13,241 nt of DNA. It comes from Bacillota bacterium (GTDB lineage Bacteria > Bacillota > Desulfotomaculia > Desulfotomaculales > Desulfotomaculaceae). The stretch lies in contig JAMCWI010000073.1 of NCBI GenBank assembly GCA_023481335.1, positions 1 through 13,241 of the forward strand, read 5' to 3'. The stretch's first letter is position 1. The number at the start of each line of letters is the position of its first letter. A model generated the notes under the pieces. It was not told where the DNA came from and did not search any database. It saw only the letters and a program-made list of their open reading frames with translations. The position numbers and the translations under genes were made by a program. Positions 7,247 through 13,241 of the stretch are shown one piece after another.

Positions 7247-7680
7247 TCAATGGAAGCCTCTAGGTTGGAACCCGACATCCCGCAACAGTCATCGACATCG
7301 GTATAGGTTTCCGGAACGTCCCCGGCCTGTAATGGAAGAAATTCTTTTTTCGCCTTGCGACCTAGCTTTTCTTCCAGCACTTCAATGAAGCGCAGAAGTT
7401 CAACAGGCTGGTTGTTTCCGATATTATAGATTTTGTAAGGAGCATAACTTGTACCGGGATCTGGGCTGTCTCCGCTCCACGCCAGGTTCGGCTTCGGTTT
7501 TTTCCGGATTAGGCGGACCATTCCTTCCACAATATCGTCAGCGCAATCCGGTCGTGGCCAATCCGTACAGGTGACTGTACGGATTGGCCAACAATTCATT
7601 TGCTTTTTTGGTTGCTCAAACTGACAGGATGGTCCACATTATGGTGAACGGAAAACGGCATTTTTGTGTTTGCTCCACTC
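7247..7680 (-). pseudogene. CapI/LspL-type UDP-glucuronate 4-epimerase remnant 2
   Basis: Following frames from right to left gives GANTKMPFSVHHNVDHPVSL, then ATKKANELLANPYSHLYGL and ATTGLR, then DDIVEGMVRLIRKKPKPN, SGDSPDPGTSYAPYKIYNIG, NNQPVEL, KKEFLPLQAGDVPETYTDVD and finally LLRDVGFQP. This is the second half of a CapI-family UDP-glucuronate 4-epimerase. Lesions are a small deletion near 7616 that removes the Tyr of the catalytic YxxxK and shifts frame, loss of about 40-45 codons near 7540 (between TTGLR and DDIVEG), and one missing base near 7288. Both ends are truncated: the NAD-binding half and the last part after VGFQP are absent. It overlaps remnant 1 in coverage but differs in sequence, so the two come from different gene copies. 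Confidence 0.87.
7555..7590. repeat. Perfect 16-bp palindromic arms with 4-base loop
   Basis: Bases 7555-7570 and 7575-7590 are exact reverse complements separated by gtga. On the minus strand the whole element is coding sequence of CapI remnant 2 (LLANPYSHLYGLA). The codons fit the family well, so the palindrome was probably a chance property of the gene and not an inserted element. Confidence 0.9.
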
Positions 7681-7710
7681 TGTGACAAAAATTTGATCTG
7701 CGTTCTGCAT
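7639..7710 (-). pseudogene. Possible 5' stub of a lost operon gene
   Basis: Sixteen bases after the SDR stop codon's last position, the minus strand has an ATG (7710) preceded by AAGAAAGG at a 10-base spacing. It opens a 23-codon frame starting MQNADQIFVTEWSK. About 30 bases in, the same DNA begins to encode CapI remnant 2 in another frame, so only the first 10 to 14 codons could be original. I do not recognise the protein. The spacing and ribosome site suggest that the right-hand operon once continued here and was cut by a recombination junction. Confidence 0.35.
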
Positions 7711-7726
7711 ATCACTTTTTCCTTTC

Positions 7727-8713
7727 TTAAGCAAAGTTTTCATGGGATCGAAAATATCCGATCACGTCCTGCAGAATGTCATCCAGAACAAATGTTGGAA
7801 TCGGACCGACGATGCTGTGCAACTTGTCCACCGAGGGCACCCGTCGCAGCATGTCTTCAAAGTCTCGGCCAAAAGCCTGATCGTACGGAATAAACCTGAG
7901 TTCCGACTGGCTCCCCGTCAGCCGCTTGATTCGTTCCGCCAATTCTTTGATCGATACTTCTTCAGTAGCGCCGATATTGATAATTTCTCCAATTGCCTTT
8001 GGCGAATCGATCAGTTTCATTACGGCACTCGCCACAAATTTGACGTGGGTAAAAGCCCGGGTCTGGGTTCCGTCTCCATAAATCGTAATTGGTTCATTTC
8101 TCAGACACTGTTTCACAAACCGCGGGATCACCATGCCGTACCGCCCGGTCTGACGAGGCCCCACCGTATTAAAAAAGCGGACGATAATGACCGGCAAATT
8201 CATGGTTCGGTAATAAGCCAGCGCAAAAAATTCATCCATCAGTTTGGAAGCCGCATAGCTCCATCGGAATTTTCCGGAAGCACCGTATACGCAATCGTCC
8301 GTTTCCCGGAAAGGAGCATGGGTTTGCTTGCCGTACACCTCAGATGTTGAAGCAATCAACACTTTCTTTTTAAATTTGGCGCATAACTCGAGAACCACTT
8401 CCGTACCCTTGATATTGATCATAATCGACGATAAAGGATTGTCCAAAATGTATTGCACCCCAACTGCGGCCGCCAAATGAACCACAACGTCACAGATGCC
8501 GATCAATTCCAGCAGGACCTCACGGTTTAGAATCGTATCGACGGTGACAAAAAGGCGACCTTTATAAGTTTCGTTTTCCTGCAAATGCCGGATGTTGTCC
8601 AGGCTGCCCGTCGACAGGTCGTCAATAATATACACCTCGTCTCCGCGTTCAAGATATTTTTCCGCCAAATAAGAACCGATAAAACCTGCCCCACCTGTAA
8701 TCAAAACTTTCAT
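7727..8713 (-). CDS. NDP-sugar epimerase/dehydratase, extended SDR family
   Basis: A 328-residue cytoplasmic enzyme acting on a nucleotide sugar with bound NAD. It has TGGAGFIG (residues 6-13), an acidic pair after the second beta strand (D31, D32) typical of NAD use, HLAAAVGVQYILDNP, and the catalytic triad region STSEVYG (S122/T123) with WSYAASK (Y153, K157). RFFNTVGPRQTG and IYGDGTQTRAFTHV in the substrate region follow. The pattern is close to UDP-glucuronate decarboxylase, UDP-glucose 4-epimerase and GDP-mannose 4,6-dehydratase relatives; the reaction cannot be decided from motifs. The ATG at 8713 is chosen because the protein then begins MKVLITGGAGFIG and GGAGGT lies upstream; the frame stays open further upstream but overlaps the GT4 gene. 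It follows the GT4 stop by 35 bp and is the last intact gene of the right-hand operon. Full length. Confidence 0.9.
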   Translation of the reverse strand: MKVLITGGAGFIGSYLAEKYLERGDEVYIIDDLSTGSLDNIRHLQENETYKGRLFVTVDTILNREVLLELIGICDVVVHLAAAVGVQYILDNPLSSIMINIKGTEVVLELCAKFKKKVLIASTSEVYGKQTHAPFRETDDCVYGASGKFRWSYAASKLMDEFFALAYYRTMNLPVIIVRFFNTVGPRQTGRYGMVIPRFVKQCLRNEPITIYGDGTQTRAFTHVKFVASAVMKLIDSPKAIGEIINIGATEEVSIKELAERIKRLTGSQSELRFIPYDQAFGRDFEDMLRRVPSVDKLHSIVGPIPTFVLDDILQDVIGYFRSHENFA

Positions 8714-8724
8714 GCCGTTTGTGT

Positions 8725-8730
8725 ACCTCC
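8725..8730 (-). promoter_or_regulatory. Ribosome binding site for the SDR gene
   Basis: GGAGGT on the minus strand, 11 bases before the ATG at 8713. It supports this start over the longer frame that opens at 8992 inside the preceding glycosyltransferase gene. Confidence 0.65.
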
Positions 8731-8748
8731 ATCTGCTTGTATAGTCAC

Positions 8749-9834
8749 TCAACCGGCAACAGAGTCGTAAACAGCAGCCAACTGGCAGGCCATTTCCTCT
8801 GCAGAAAATTTTCTCACATGGTTCTTTCCGGCCAGTCCCATTGCTATCCGTGTTTGCTCCTCCGACAACAACCGTTTGACTTCCTTCGATATCGCTTTTG
8901 CATTTCCGGGAGGAACAAGAACTCCGGTTGTTCCGTTTACGATTACTTCGGGTAATCCCCCAACAGCGGATGCAACCACGGGAACGCCGCATGCCGAGGC
9001 TTCTGCCGCCGCTATACCAAACGCTTCGGACAAAGACGGCATGACAAAAATATCAAGATAGGGAATGAAATTTTCAATATCCCTTCGCGCTCCTAACCAG
9101 CAGACTGCCTCCGTTACCTTTAACTTCTCGGCCAGTTCCACTAACGCATTCTTTTCGTCTCCATCGCCAATGATCACACATTTCAGATCCGGGTATGCCT
9201 GGAGGATATCCGGCAGTGCCTCGATCAGATACCGATGTCCTTTAACCGGTAAAAGACGGCCCACTGTTCCGATTACGGGAGTCGTACCAAATCCTAATTC
9301 TTCATGGATCAAGTTTCGCCCTGAGGCAAATCTGGAGAAATCTATGCTATTGTAAAAGGGAATCATGTTTCGGCCGTTAACTCCCAGCTTGCGATAAGAT
9401 GTGAGAACCTGTTGGGATGATGCGAGAATTCTCGCAGTATGAGGTCGCAAGAGTTTTTCCAGTTGAATCTCAAGCCAATTGGCCCGTGCAGCTTCTTTCT
9501 GTATGGTATAGACCACATGCCGGATCAATCCCAACAACCGCATGATATGGGCAATCAGATAGGAATAAAACATATGGGCATGAATCAAGTCTGGCCGTTC
9601 CCGACGGACAATTCTTATCATCCGCAAGACCGCACCAACGTCCATTTTGTGTTTCATGCCGCCTGCAATCACTTCAATACCGGCCTTTTCCAGCCTTTCT
9701 GCGAGAGCTCCTTTTTGCAGCAAAGTCAAAACCTGAAACTGATATTGGTCCTTCAGAGCGATGGTTTTGGCGATCAAATCGGCCTCCGCACCACCAACTT
9801 CCAAATTCCCGATGATATGAAGAATTTTTTTCAT
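8749..9834 (-). CDS. GT4-family glycosyltransferase
   Basis: A 361-residue GT-B transferase for one extension step of the glycan, acting at the cytoplasmic membrane face. The N-terminal acceptor domain begins ILHIIGNLEVGGAEADLI (the GGAE loop common in this family) and contains DLIHAHMFYS (82-91). The donor domain begins with VIGTVGRLLPVKGHRYLIEA, where R193 and K198 are the usual phosphate-binding pair. CVIIGDGDE follows, then LSEAFGIAAAEASACGVPVV with the E-x7-E pair at E270 and E278. The start ATG at 9834 has AGAGGGAA 8 bases upstream. It lies 24 bp after the O-antigen ligase-like gene and 35 bp before the SDR gene. Donor and acceptor sugars cannot be read from the sequence. Normal length, no lesions. 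Confidence 0.93.
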   Translation of the reverse strand: MKKILHIIGNLEVGGAEADLIAKTIALKDQYQFQVLTLLQKGALAERLEKAGIEVIAGGMKHKMDVGAVLRMIRIVRRERPDLIHAHMFYSYLIAHIMRLLGLIRHVVYTIQKEAARANWLEIQLEKLLRPHTARILASSQQVLTSYRKLGVNGRNMIPFYNSIDFSRFASGRNLIHEELGFGTTPVIGTVGRLLPVKGHRYLIEALPDILQAYPDLKCVIIGDGDEKNALVELAEKLKVTEAVCWLGARRDIENFIPYLDIFVMPSLSEAFGIAAAEASACGVPVVASAVGGLPEVIVNGTTGVLVPPGNAKAISKEVKRLLSEEQTRIAMGLAGKNHVRKFSAEEMACQLAAVYDSVAG

Positions 9835-9858
9835 ACACTAAGTTCCCTCTTTGTCCGG

Positions 9859-11340
9859 TTATGAATCAGATTGTAAATTGCCGTTTGAGCCGAATGCGGC
9901 TTGTTCAAGGGATACCAGTAACAATGATACGGGAATCCAGAAGATCCGTTCCGCAAGCAAATCATGGAATAAAGAATCGAAAAGTACTACAAGCACCCCC
10001 ATGGACAGCCCGATAATGATCGGCGAATGGCGGTGCTCTTTACGAAAGACTGCTTGATAAACCTTGTACATCAGCCAGACAAACAACAGGATCAACCCGA
10101 CAAACGGAAAGATCCCCGCTTCAGCCCACAACCGCAAAAAAGTCTGGTGGGCCGGGATCGTTTGCCGGTGATCTACAACCAGGGATCTTCCATATTTTTG
10201 CACATAATTCCGATAAAACTCGCCAAAATTCCCGAATCCCATTCCAAACCAGGGGTTTTTCTGAATTTCTTCCGCCAATCCCATCAACAAAACGTATCTG
10301 GTTGCCCATGAACTGCTGATTTTTTGCTCAGAAGGAGCAATTTCCGGCCGTTCGTCCTGGTTTTCCGTTTGCTCTTCGTGATTTTTCAACAACGCTCTCG
10401 TATTTCCAAGCATTGCGAAATTCTTTTTGTCCGCCACGGTGAGAATTGATTGCTGTTTTTCATTCGCGATCAACGATTTAAGAGGAGTGAGCAGCCCCGG
10501 ATTGACAAACAGCATCCCCAGCAATCCCAGATATAATACCGCTCCCAATAGCGGCAGCCGGACGGGCTTCAACTTCCAGTCGGACGCTTTAAGCAGAAAA
10601 ATCATCCCCAGAGCCATTCCGAACATGCTGCCCATCCATGCCGCGACTGAAAAACTGAAATACAGTCCAAATGCAAATAAAGGGATCGACAGAATAAACC
10701 CCATGTTTCTCCAGGTTGAATCCTTTTTTGTTGCAGACAATATGACAAAGGGAATCAAAAACCCCACCAAAGCGGCGTTTACAGATGAATGATAAGTAAA
10801 TCCCGTTGCGTATGCAACCTCAACTTCCCTGCCTAAGTACCTACTGATGTAGAAAGACTCTCCGTACACGATTTGCAAAATATTTAACGCACTTGCCACC
10901 AGCAGATAGGCAACGGCACATTTTCTCAGAAGCAACAGATCCCTGTGCCGGAAAAACCACGCAATGGCCAGCGCACCGCCGATGGCCAGCAGATATCCCC
11001 GCAATACCTCCAGTTTTGCTGTTTCCATGTTGACCAGATAGGCAATTAATAATGAAATCCCGTAAAAACTCAAGATCAAAGTAAATTTCCAAAACAACGG
11101 CCTGTTTTCCTGTTTCGTCCGGTATCCTTTTGCCATGCTCCAGGCCATCAGCAGAAAAGCGGCCGGAATCAGCATGGAATGGATGGCCAGACCAACTCCA
11201 GGAAGCCGGTAGGGAACAAGAAAATAACTGAAGATTATTGTATAGGACAGCCATCGCCCCCAAGTATCCGGCTGAAAACTCCCCAGGAAATAGGAACCCC
11301 CATTTCTGACACTGTGTGCACCATCAATTCTGTCCATCAT
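9859..11340 (-). CDS. O-antigen ligase/Wzy polymerase-like membrane protein (Wzy_C type)
   Basis: A polytopic membrane protein of 493 residues with about ten hydrophobic segments. It would join lipid-linked glycan units or transfer the glycan to an acceptor on the outer face of the membrane. The most diagnostic part is the large extracytoplasmic loop with NPWFGMGFGNFGEFYRNYVQ, followed by TIPAHQTFLRLWAEAGIFPF and another membrane helix; this G-x-G-x-x-x-F and H-x-x-F-L-x-x-x-x-E-x-G pattern is the Wzy_C signature. The start is one of two adjacent ATGs at 11340 and 11337: AGAAGGAG lies 5 bases before the first and 8 before the second. It overlaps the upstream GT4 gene by 17 bp. Ligase and polymerase cannot be separated by sequence alone; in a Gram-positive-type cluster a polymerase or a transfer to the cell wall is more likely than lipid A ligation. 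Confidence 0.87.
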   Translation of the reverse strand: MMDRIDGAHSVRNGGSYFLGSFQPDTWGRWLSYTIIFSYFLVPYRLPGVGLAIHSMLIPAAFLLMAWSMAKGYRTKQENRPLFWKFTLILSFYGISLLIAYLVNMETAKLEVLRGYLLAIGGALAIAWFFRHRDLLLLRKCAVAYLLVASALNILQIVYGESFYISRYLGREVEVAYATGFTYHSSVNAALVGFLIPFVILSATKKDSTWRNMGFILSIPLFAFGLYFSFSVAAWMGSMFGMALGMIFLLKASDWKLKPVRLPLLGAVLYLGLLGMLFVNPGLLTPLKSLIANEKQQSILTVADKKNFAMLGNTRALLKNHEEQTENQDERPEIAPSEQKISSSWATRYVLLMGLAEEIQKNPWFGMGFGNFGEFYRNYVQKYGRSLVVDHRQTIPAHQTFLRLWAEAGIFPFVGLILLFVWLMYKVYQAVFRKEHRHSPIIIGLSMGVLVVLFDSLFHDLLAERIFWIPVSLLLVSLEQAAFGSNGNLQSDS

Positions 11341-12577
11341 GTATGCTCCTTCTCTTGTTGACAAACGACAGAATTCTTGCCGCTCTTTTCTTCCAGGTGT
11401 GTTCCTGCACGTCACGATAGGCCTGGTCGGCGATCCTGCCGGCCAGTTCCTTGTCGGTCAACGCGGTTCGAATATTTGCGGCAATTGATTCCGGATTTCC
11501 CGGTTCGCCCAGCAGGGCGTTCTGCCTATCCAGCAAAATTTCCACTACAGACGGCAATTTGGACGCCACAATTGGCCGTTTCGCGCTCATATACTCAAAC
11601 ATCTTCAAAGGAGACGCGTGATAGGCATAAAATTCACTCCACGGATGCGGCATTAACAACACATTGCTGGCTTTTAAGAAATACGGAACTTTCCCGACCG
11701 GCTGTTTGTCCAGGAAAACGAACCGCTCACCCGGCAGATTCTCAGAATCAATTATTTCCTCGTAAATCTTCAATCGGTTCAAAGGCCCGCCGATGAAATA
11801 GAAATCCAAATCGGGAAAATTCCTGAGCAGATATTTTGCCGCCTGAATAATTTCAGGAATGCCTTTTTCATTGCCGTTCGTATGAAATTTCCCCACATAG
11901 GCGGCAATTTTCTTGTCCAGCGGCAATCCCAAGTACCTGCGTGCTTCTGACTGCTTCAGTTGGAGATCGAACGATTCCAAATCAACCCCGTCATGCTCGA
12001 CACATATACTGGAAGCCGGAACTCCTCTGTTTACAAGTTGGTTCTTCAATTGACCCGTCACGGATACGGTTCCGCCGATCGGCTGCAACGCATGCACAAG
12101 TTTATCAAGAGTTTTGGGGCTGTTCGGCAGTGAGTGTACTTCAAAAACAATCCGCGGATACATGTTTTTCGGAAGAAGCGGCAAAATTGCAAGCAGTACA
12201 TGCGTGCTACGCAAATAAACCAGGTCATAGCGGACCCTATTAAGATGAGCGGCCAACGAAAAAGCGACCGTATAGGAACCCAGCATGCTTCCGATTTTGG
12301 TGATTGCATGCTGGTCGGAAAAGTTCAGAACCACTTGAAGAAAATATATAAAATCAAGGGACGGCAATCTTTTTTTTGTTAGTTGCACGCGAAGGTTATA
12401 ATATTCTTCCGGTGTGGTCGTCGCTGAAATCCCCTCGCCGATCAGCCTCTTTCTCGAGGATGTCAACAGGGTGACATCGCACCCTGCTTCCATGAACGCC
12501 TGGCACATTTGGGCCGATTGATAACCGTTAGCCTTTTCGCTAGGCATTCTCCCATCTACTATATAGCAAACTTTCAT
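11324..12577 (-). CDS. GT4-family glycosyltransferase
   Basis: A 417-residue GT-B transferase. The acceptor domain opens with VCYIVDGRMPSEKANGYQSA and MCQAFMEAGCDVTLL. DLVYLRST (118-125) and FEVHSLPNSP (145-154) follow. The donor domain has AAYVGKFHTNGNEKGIPEI, FYFIGGPLNRLKIYEEI (259-275) and the C-terminal nucleotide-sugar site SPLKMFEYMSAKRPIVAS (322-339), where P-L-K-x-F-E-Y-M replaces the commoner E-G-x-x-x-x-x-x-E form, a known GT4 variant. The start ATG at 12577 overlaps the TGA of the deacetylase gene (ATGA), and GGAGGGAGGGG ends 8 bases upstream. The frame is open further upstream to 12646 but that part lies inside the deacetylase gene. It ends 17 bp inside the ligase-like gene. Intact; sugar unknown. 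Confidence 0.92.
   Translation of the reverse strand: MKVCYIVDGRMPSEKANGYQSAQMCQAFMEAGCDVTLLTSSRKRLIGEGISATTTPEEYYNLRVQLTKKRLPSLDFIYFLQVVLNFSDQHAITKIGSMLGSYTVAFSLAAHLNRVRYDLVYLRSTHVLLAILPLLPKNMYPRIVFEVHSLPNSPKTLDKLVHALQPIGGTVSVTGQLKNQLVNRGVPASSICVEHDGVDLESFDLQLKQSEARRYLGLPLDKKIAAYVGKFHTNGNEKGIPEIIQAAKYLLRNFPDLDFYFIGGPLNRLKIYEEIIDSENLPGERFVFLDKQPVGKVPYFLKASNVLLMPHPWSEFYAYHASPLKMFEYMSAKRPIVASKLPSVVEILLDRQNALLGEPGNPESIAANIRTALTDKELAGRIADQAYRDVQEHTWKKRAARILSFVNKRRSIHDGQN
11346..11353 (-). promoter_or_regulatory. Ribosome binding site for the ligase-like gene
   Basis: AGAAGGAG on the minus strand, inside the last codons of the upstream GT4 gene. It excludes the far upstream frame opening at 11415 and places the start at the ATG pair 11340/11337. 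Confidence 0.65.
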
Positions 12578-13241
12578 CGAAACAGCCCCTCCCTCCACTT
12601 TGAATACACAGTCATTCCTTCTCTGCAACAATTCTGAAACAACCAATCAGGCATCCCTTGATCAACCGGAACACGTCCGATCTGTAAAACATCCCGGTCT
12701 GCCCCCACAAATTTCGGAACAACCGTGACTGCGGTGGAAAATCCGGCTTTTTTCACCAACTCAATCGTCTGAATCGAATAATCGCCTTTTGGGTAAGCGA
12801 AATGAAGCACCGGTTTGCCAATCCATTCTTCCAGTAATGCCTTGCCGTTGCTGATTTCGTTCCAGGCTTCGCCAGCCGACAGCCTGGAAAGTCTGGGATG
12901 GTTATCCGTATGGGCTCCAATTGTAATCAACGGATGACCGGCCAAAAATTGCAACTGGTCCTTCGTGCATACAGGCAATCCTTTGTCTGTGATTCTTTGT
13001 TTGACAAAACCGGTTGCAAAATAAATGACGGCCGGAATGCCAAATTCCTCCAATATCGGAAGCACTTCCGTGAGATTGTCATGATATCCGTCGTCAAACG
13101 TCAAACATACCGTATTTTTTGGCAGTACGGCCCCCTCTCTGTAATAAGCGGCCACATCATCCATGGTGACAAACCGGTGTCCCGCCTGCAGAAGATAGCC
13201 GATTTGCCTGCGAAACAGATCGGGCGTGTTCCGGTTGATCA
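12574..13241 (-). CDS. Polysaccharide deacetylase (NodB-homology, CE4), 5' end outside window
   Basis: 221 residues of an open frame that runs to the right window edge; the first visible residues are INRNTPDLFRRQIGYLLQAG, so the true start is outside and the ATG at 13164 is internal. It should be a metal-dependent N- or O-deacetylase acting on the glycan or on cell-wall GlcNAc. CE4 motifs are present in order: LTFDDGYHDN (motif 1, the DD pair with catalytic base and metal Asp), IGAHTDNHPRLS (motif 2, the metal His pair), and HFAYPKGDYS (motif 3). A VLQIGRVPVDQG segment follows, near the C-terminus. Motif 3 has Lys-Gly where many members have Arg or Asn-Gly, a common variant. Whether there is a signal peptide or membrane anchor cannot be seen. 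It is first of the visible operon, coupled by the 4-bp overlap to the GT4 gene. Confidence 0.92.
   Translation of the reverse strand, partial: INRNTPDLFRRQIGYLLQAGHRFVTMDDVAAYYREGAVLPKNTVCLTFDDGYHDNLTEVLPILEEFGIPAVIYFATGFVKQRITDKGLPVCTKDQLQFLAGHPLITIGAHTDNHPRLSRLSAGEAWNEISNGKALLEEWIGKPVLHFAYPKGDYSIQTIELVKKAGFSTAVTVVPKFVGADRDVLQIGRVPVDQGMPDWLFQNCCREGMTVYSKWREGLFR
12586..12596 (-). promoter_or_regulatory. Strong ribosome binding site at the deacetylase/GT4 overlap
   Basis: GGAGGGAGGGG on the minus strand, 8 bases before the ATG at 12577, within the end of the deacetylase gene. It fixes the GT4 start at the ATGA overlap. Confidence 0.7.

Noticed and set aside
7555..7590. Palindrome as an operator, terminator or mobile-element end
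   Set aside because: It is fully explained as CapI codons, has no T-run on either side and no second copy in the window.
1..7680. All frameshifts being only sequencing errors
   Set aside because: Three intact genes lie among the broken ones, and the larger lesions (34-bp duplication, loss of about 40-45 codons, truncations) are not base-calling errors. Some single-base lesions could still be errors.
7742..8350. Plus-strand open frame of 202 codons
   Set aside because: It lies wholly antisense to the intact SDR gene and its translation shows no domain or membrane pattern.
8714..8992. Extended N-terminus for the SDR gene
   Set aside because: The extra residues overlap the end of the GT4 gene in another frame and look random; the Rossmann motif and GGAGGT site place the start at 8713.
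1..13241. CRISPR array, tRNA, rRNA, toxin-antitoxin, defence system or riboswitch
   Set aside because: I found no spaced repeats, no cloverleaf-like segments and no proteins of such systems; gene content is entirely polysaccharide biosynthesis plus relics.

Overview
The window is one strand of a surface-polysaccharide (exopolysaccharide or capsule type) biosynthesis locus. Every credible gene reads on the minus strand, so transcription runs from the right end (13241) to the left end (1). Purine-rich Shine-Dalgarno sites, GTG/TTG starts next to ATG, a membrane-bound CapD/EpsC-type dehydratase, a TviB/WbpA-type dehydrogenase and a DUF1670-like remnant suggest a Bacillota (Firmicutes) genome, probably of the clostridial/Desulfotomaculum or thermophilic bacillus kind. 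That placement is inference from gene types, not from a marker gene.

Right block (7727-13241) is intact and tightly packed. In transcription order it holds a polysaccharide deacetylase (5' end outside the window), a GT4 glycosyltransferase, an O-antigen ligase/Wzy-like membrane protein, a second GT4 glycosyltransferase and an NDP-sugar epimerase/dehydratase of the extended SDR family. Overlaps of 4 and 17 bp and gaps of 24 and 35 bp indicate one operon that makes, joins and trims a glycan.

Middle block (about 5955-7710) is a graveyard. It contains two non-identical partial copies of a CapI/LspL-type UDP-glucuronate 4-epimerase gene, each damaged. Between them lies a frameshifted, internally deleted DUF1670-family gene. 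A short stub that looks like the beginning of a lost gene sits just after the intact SDR gene. This looks like the scar where two polysaccharide clusters were joined.

Left block (1-5954) mixes intact and broken genes. Intact are a UDP-N-acetylhexosamine 6-dehydrogenase (TviB/WbpA type), a GT4 glycosyltransferase with a TTG start, and an undecaprenyl-phosphate sugar-1-phosphate transferase. Broken are an SDR epimerase gene (2618-3479: one nonsense codon and three frameshifts) and a CapD/EpsC/PglF-type UDP-GlcNAc 4,6-dehydratase gene (1-1877: two small indels and a 34-bp tandem duplication). Together the left genes once supplied modified UDP-HexNAc sugars, the initiating lipid-linked sugar and one extension step. 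As read, two of the sugar-modifying enzymes are not made.

I see no tRNA, rRNA, CRISPR array, complete insertion sequence or phage gene. I do not see a convincing new biological system. The most unusual content is the concentration of gene decay, the 34-bp tandem duplication, an 18-bp direct repeat between the window edge and the body of the CapD gene, and the paired CapI remnants.
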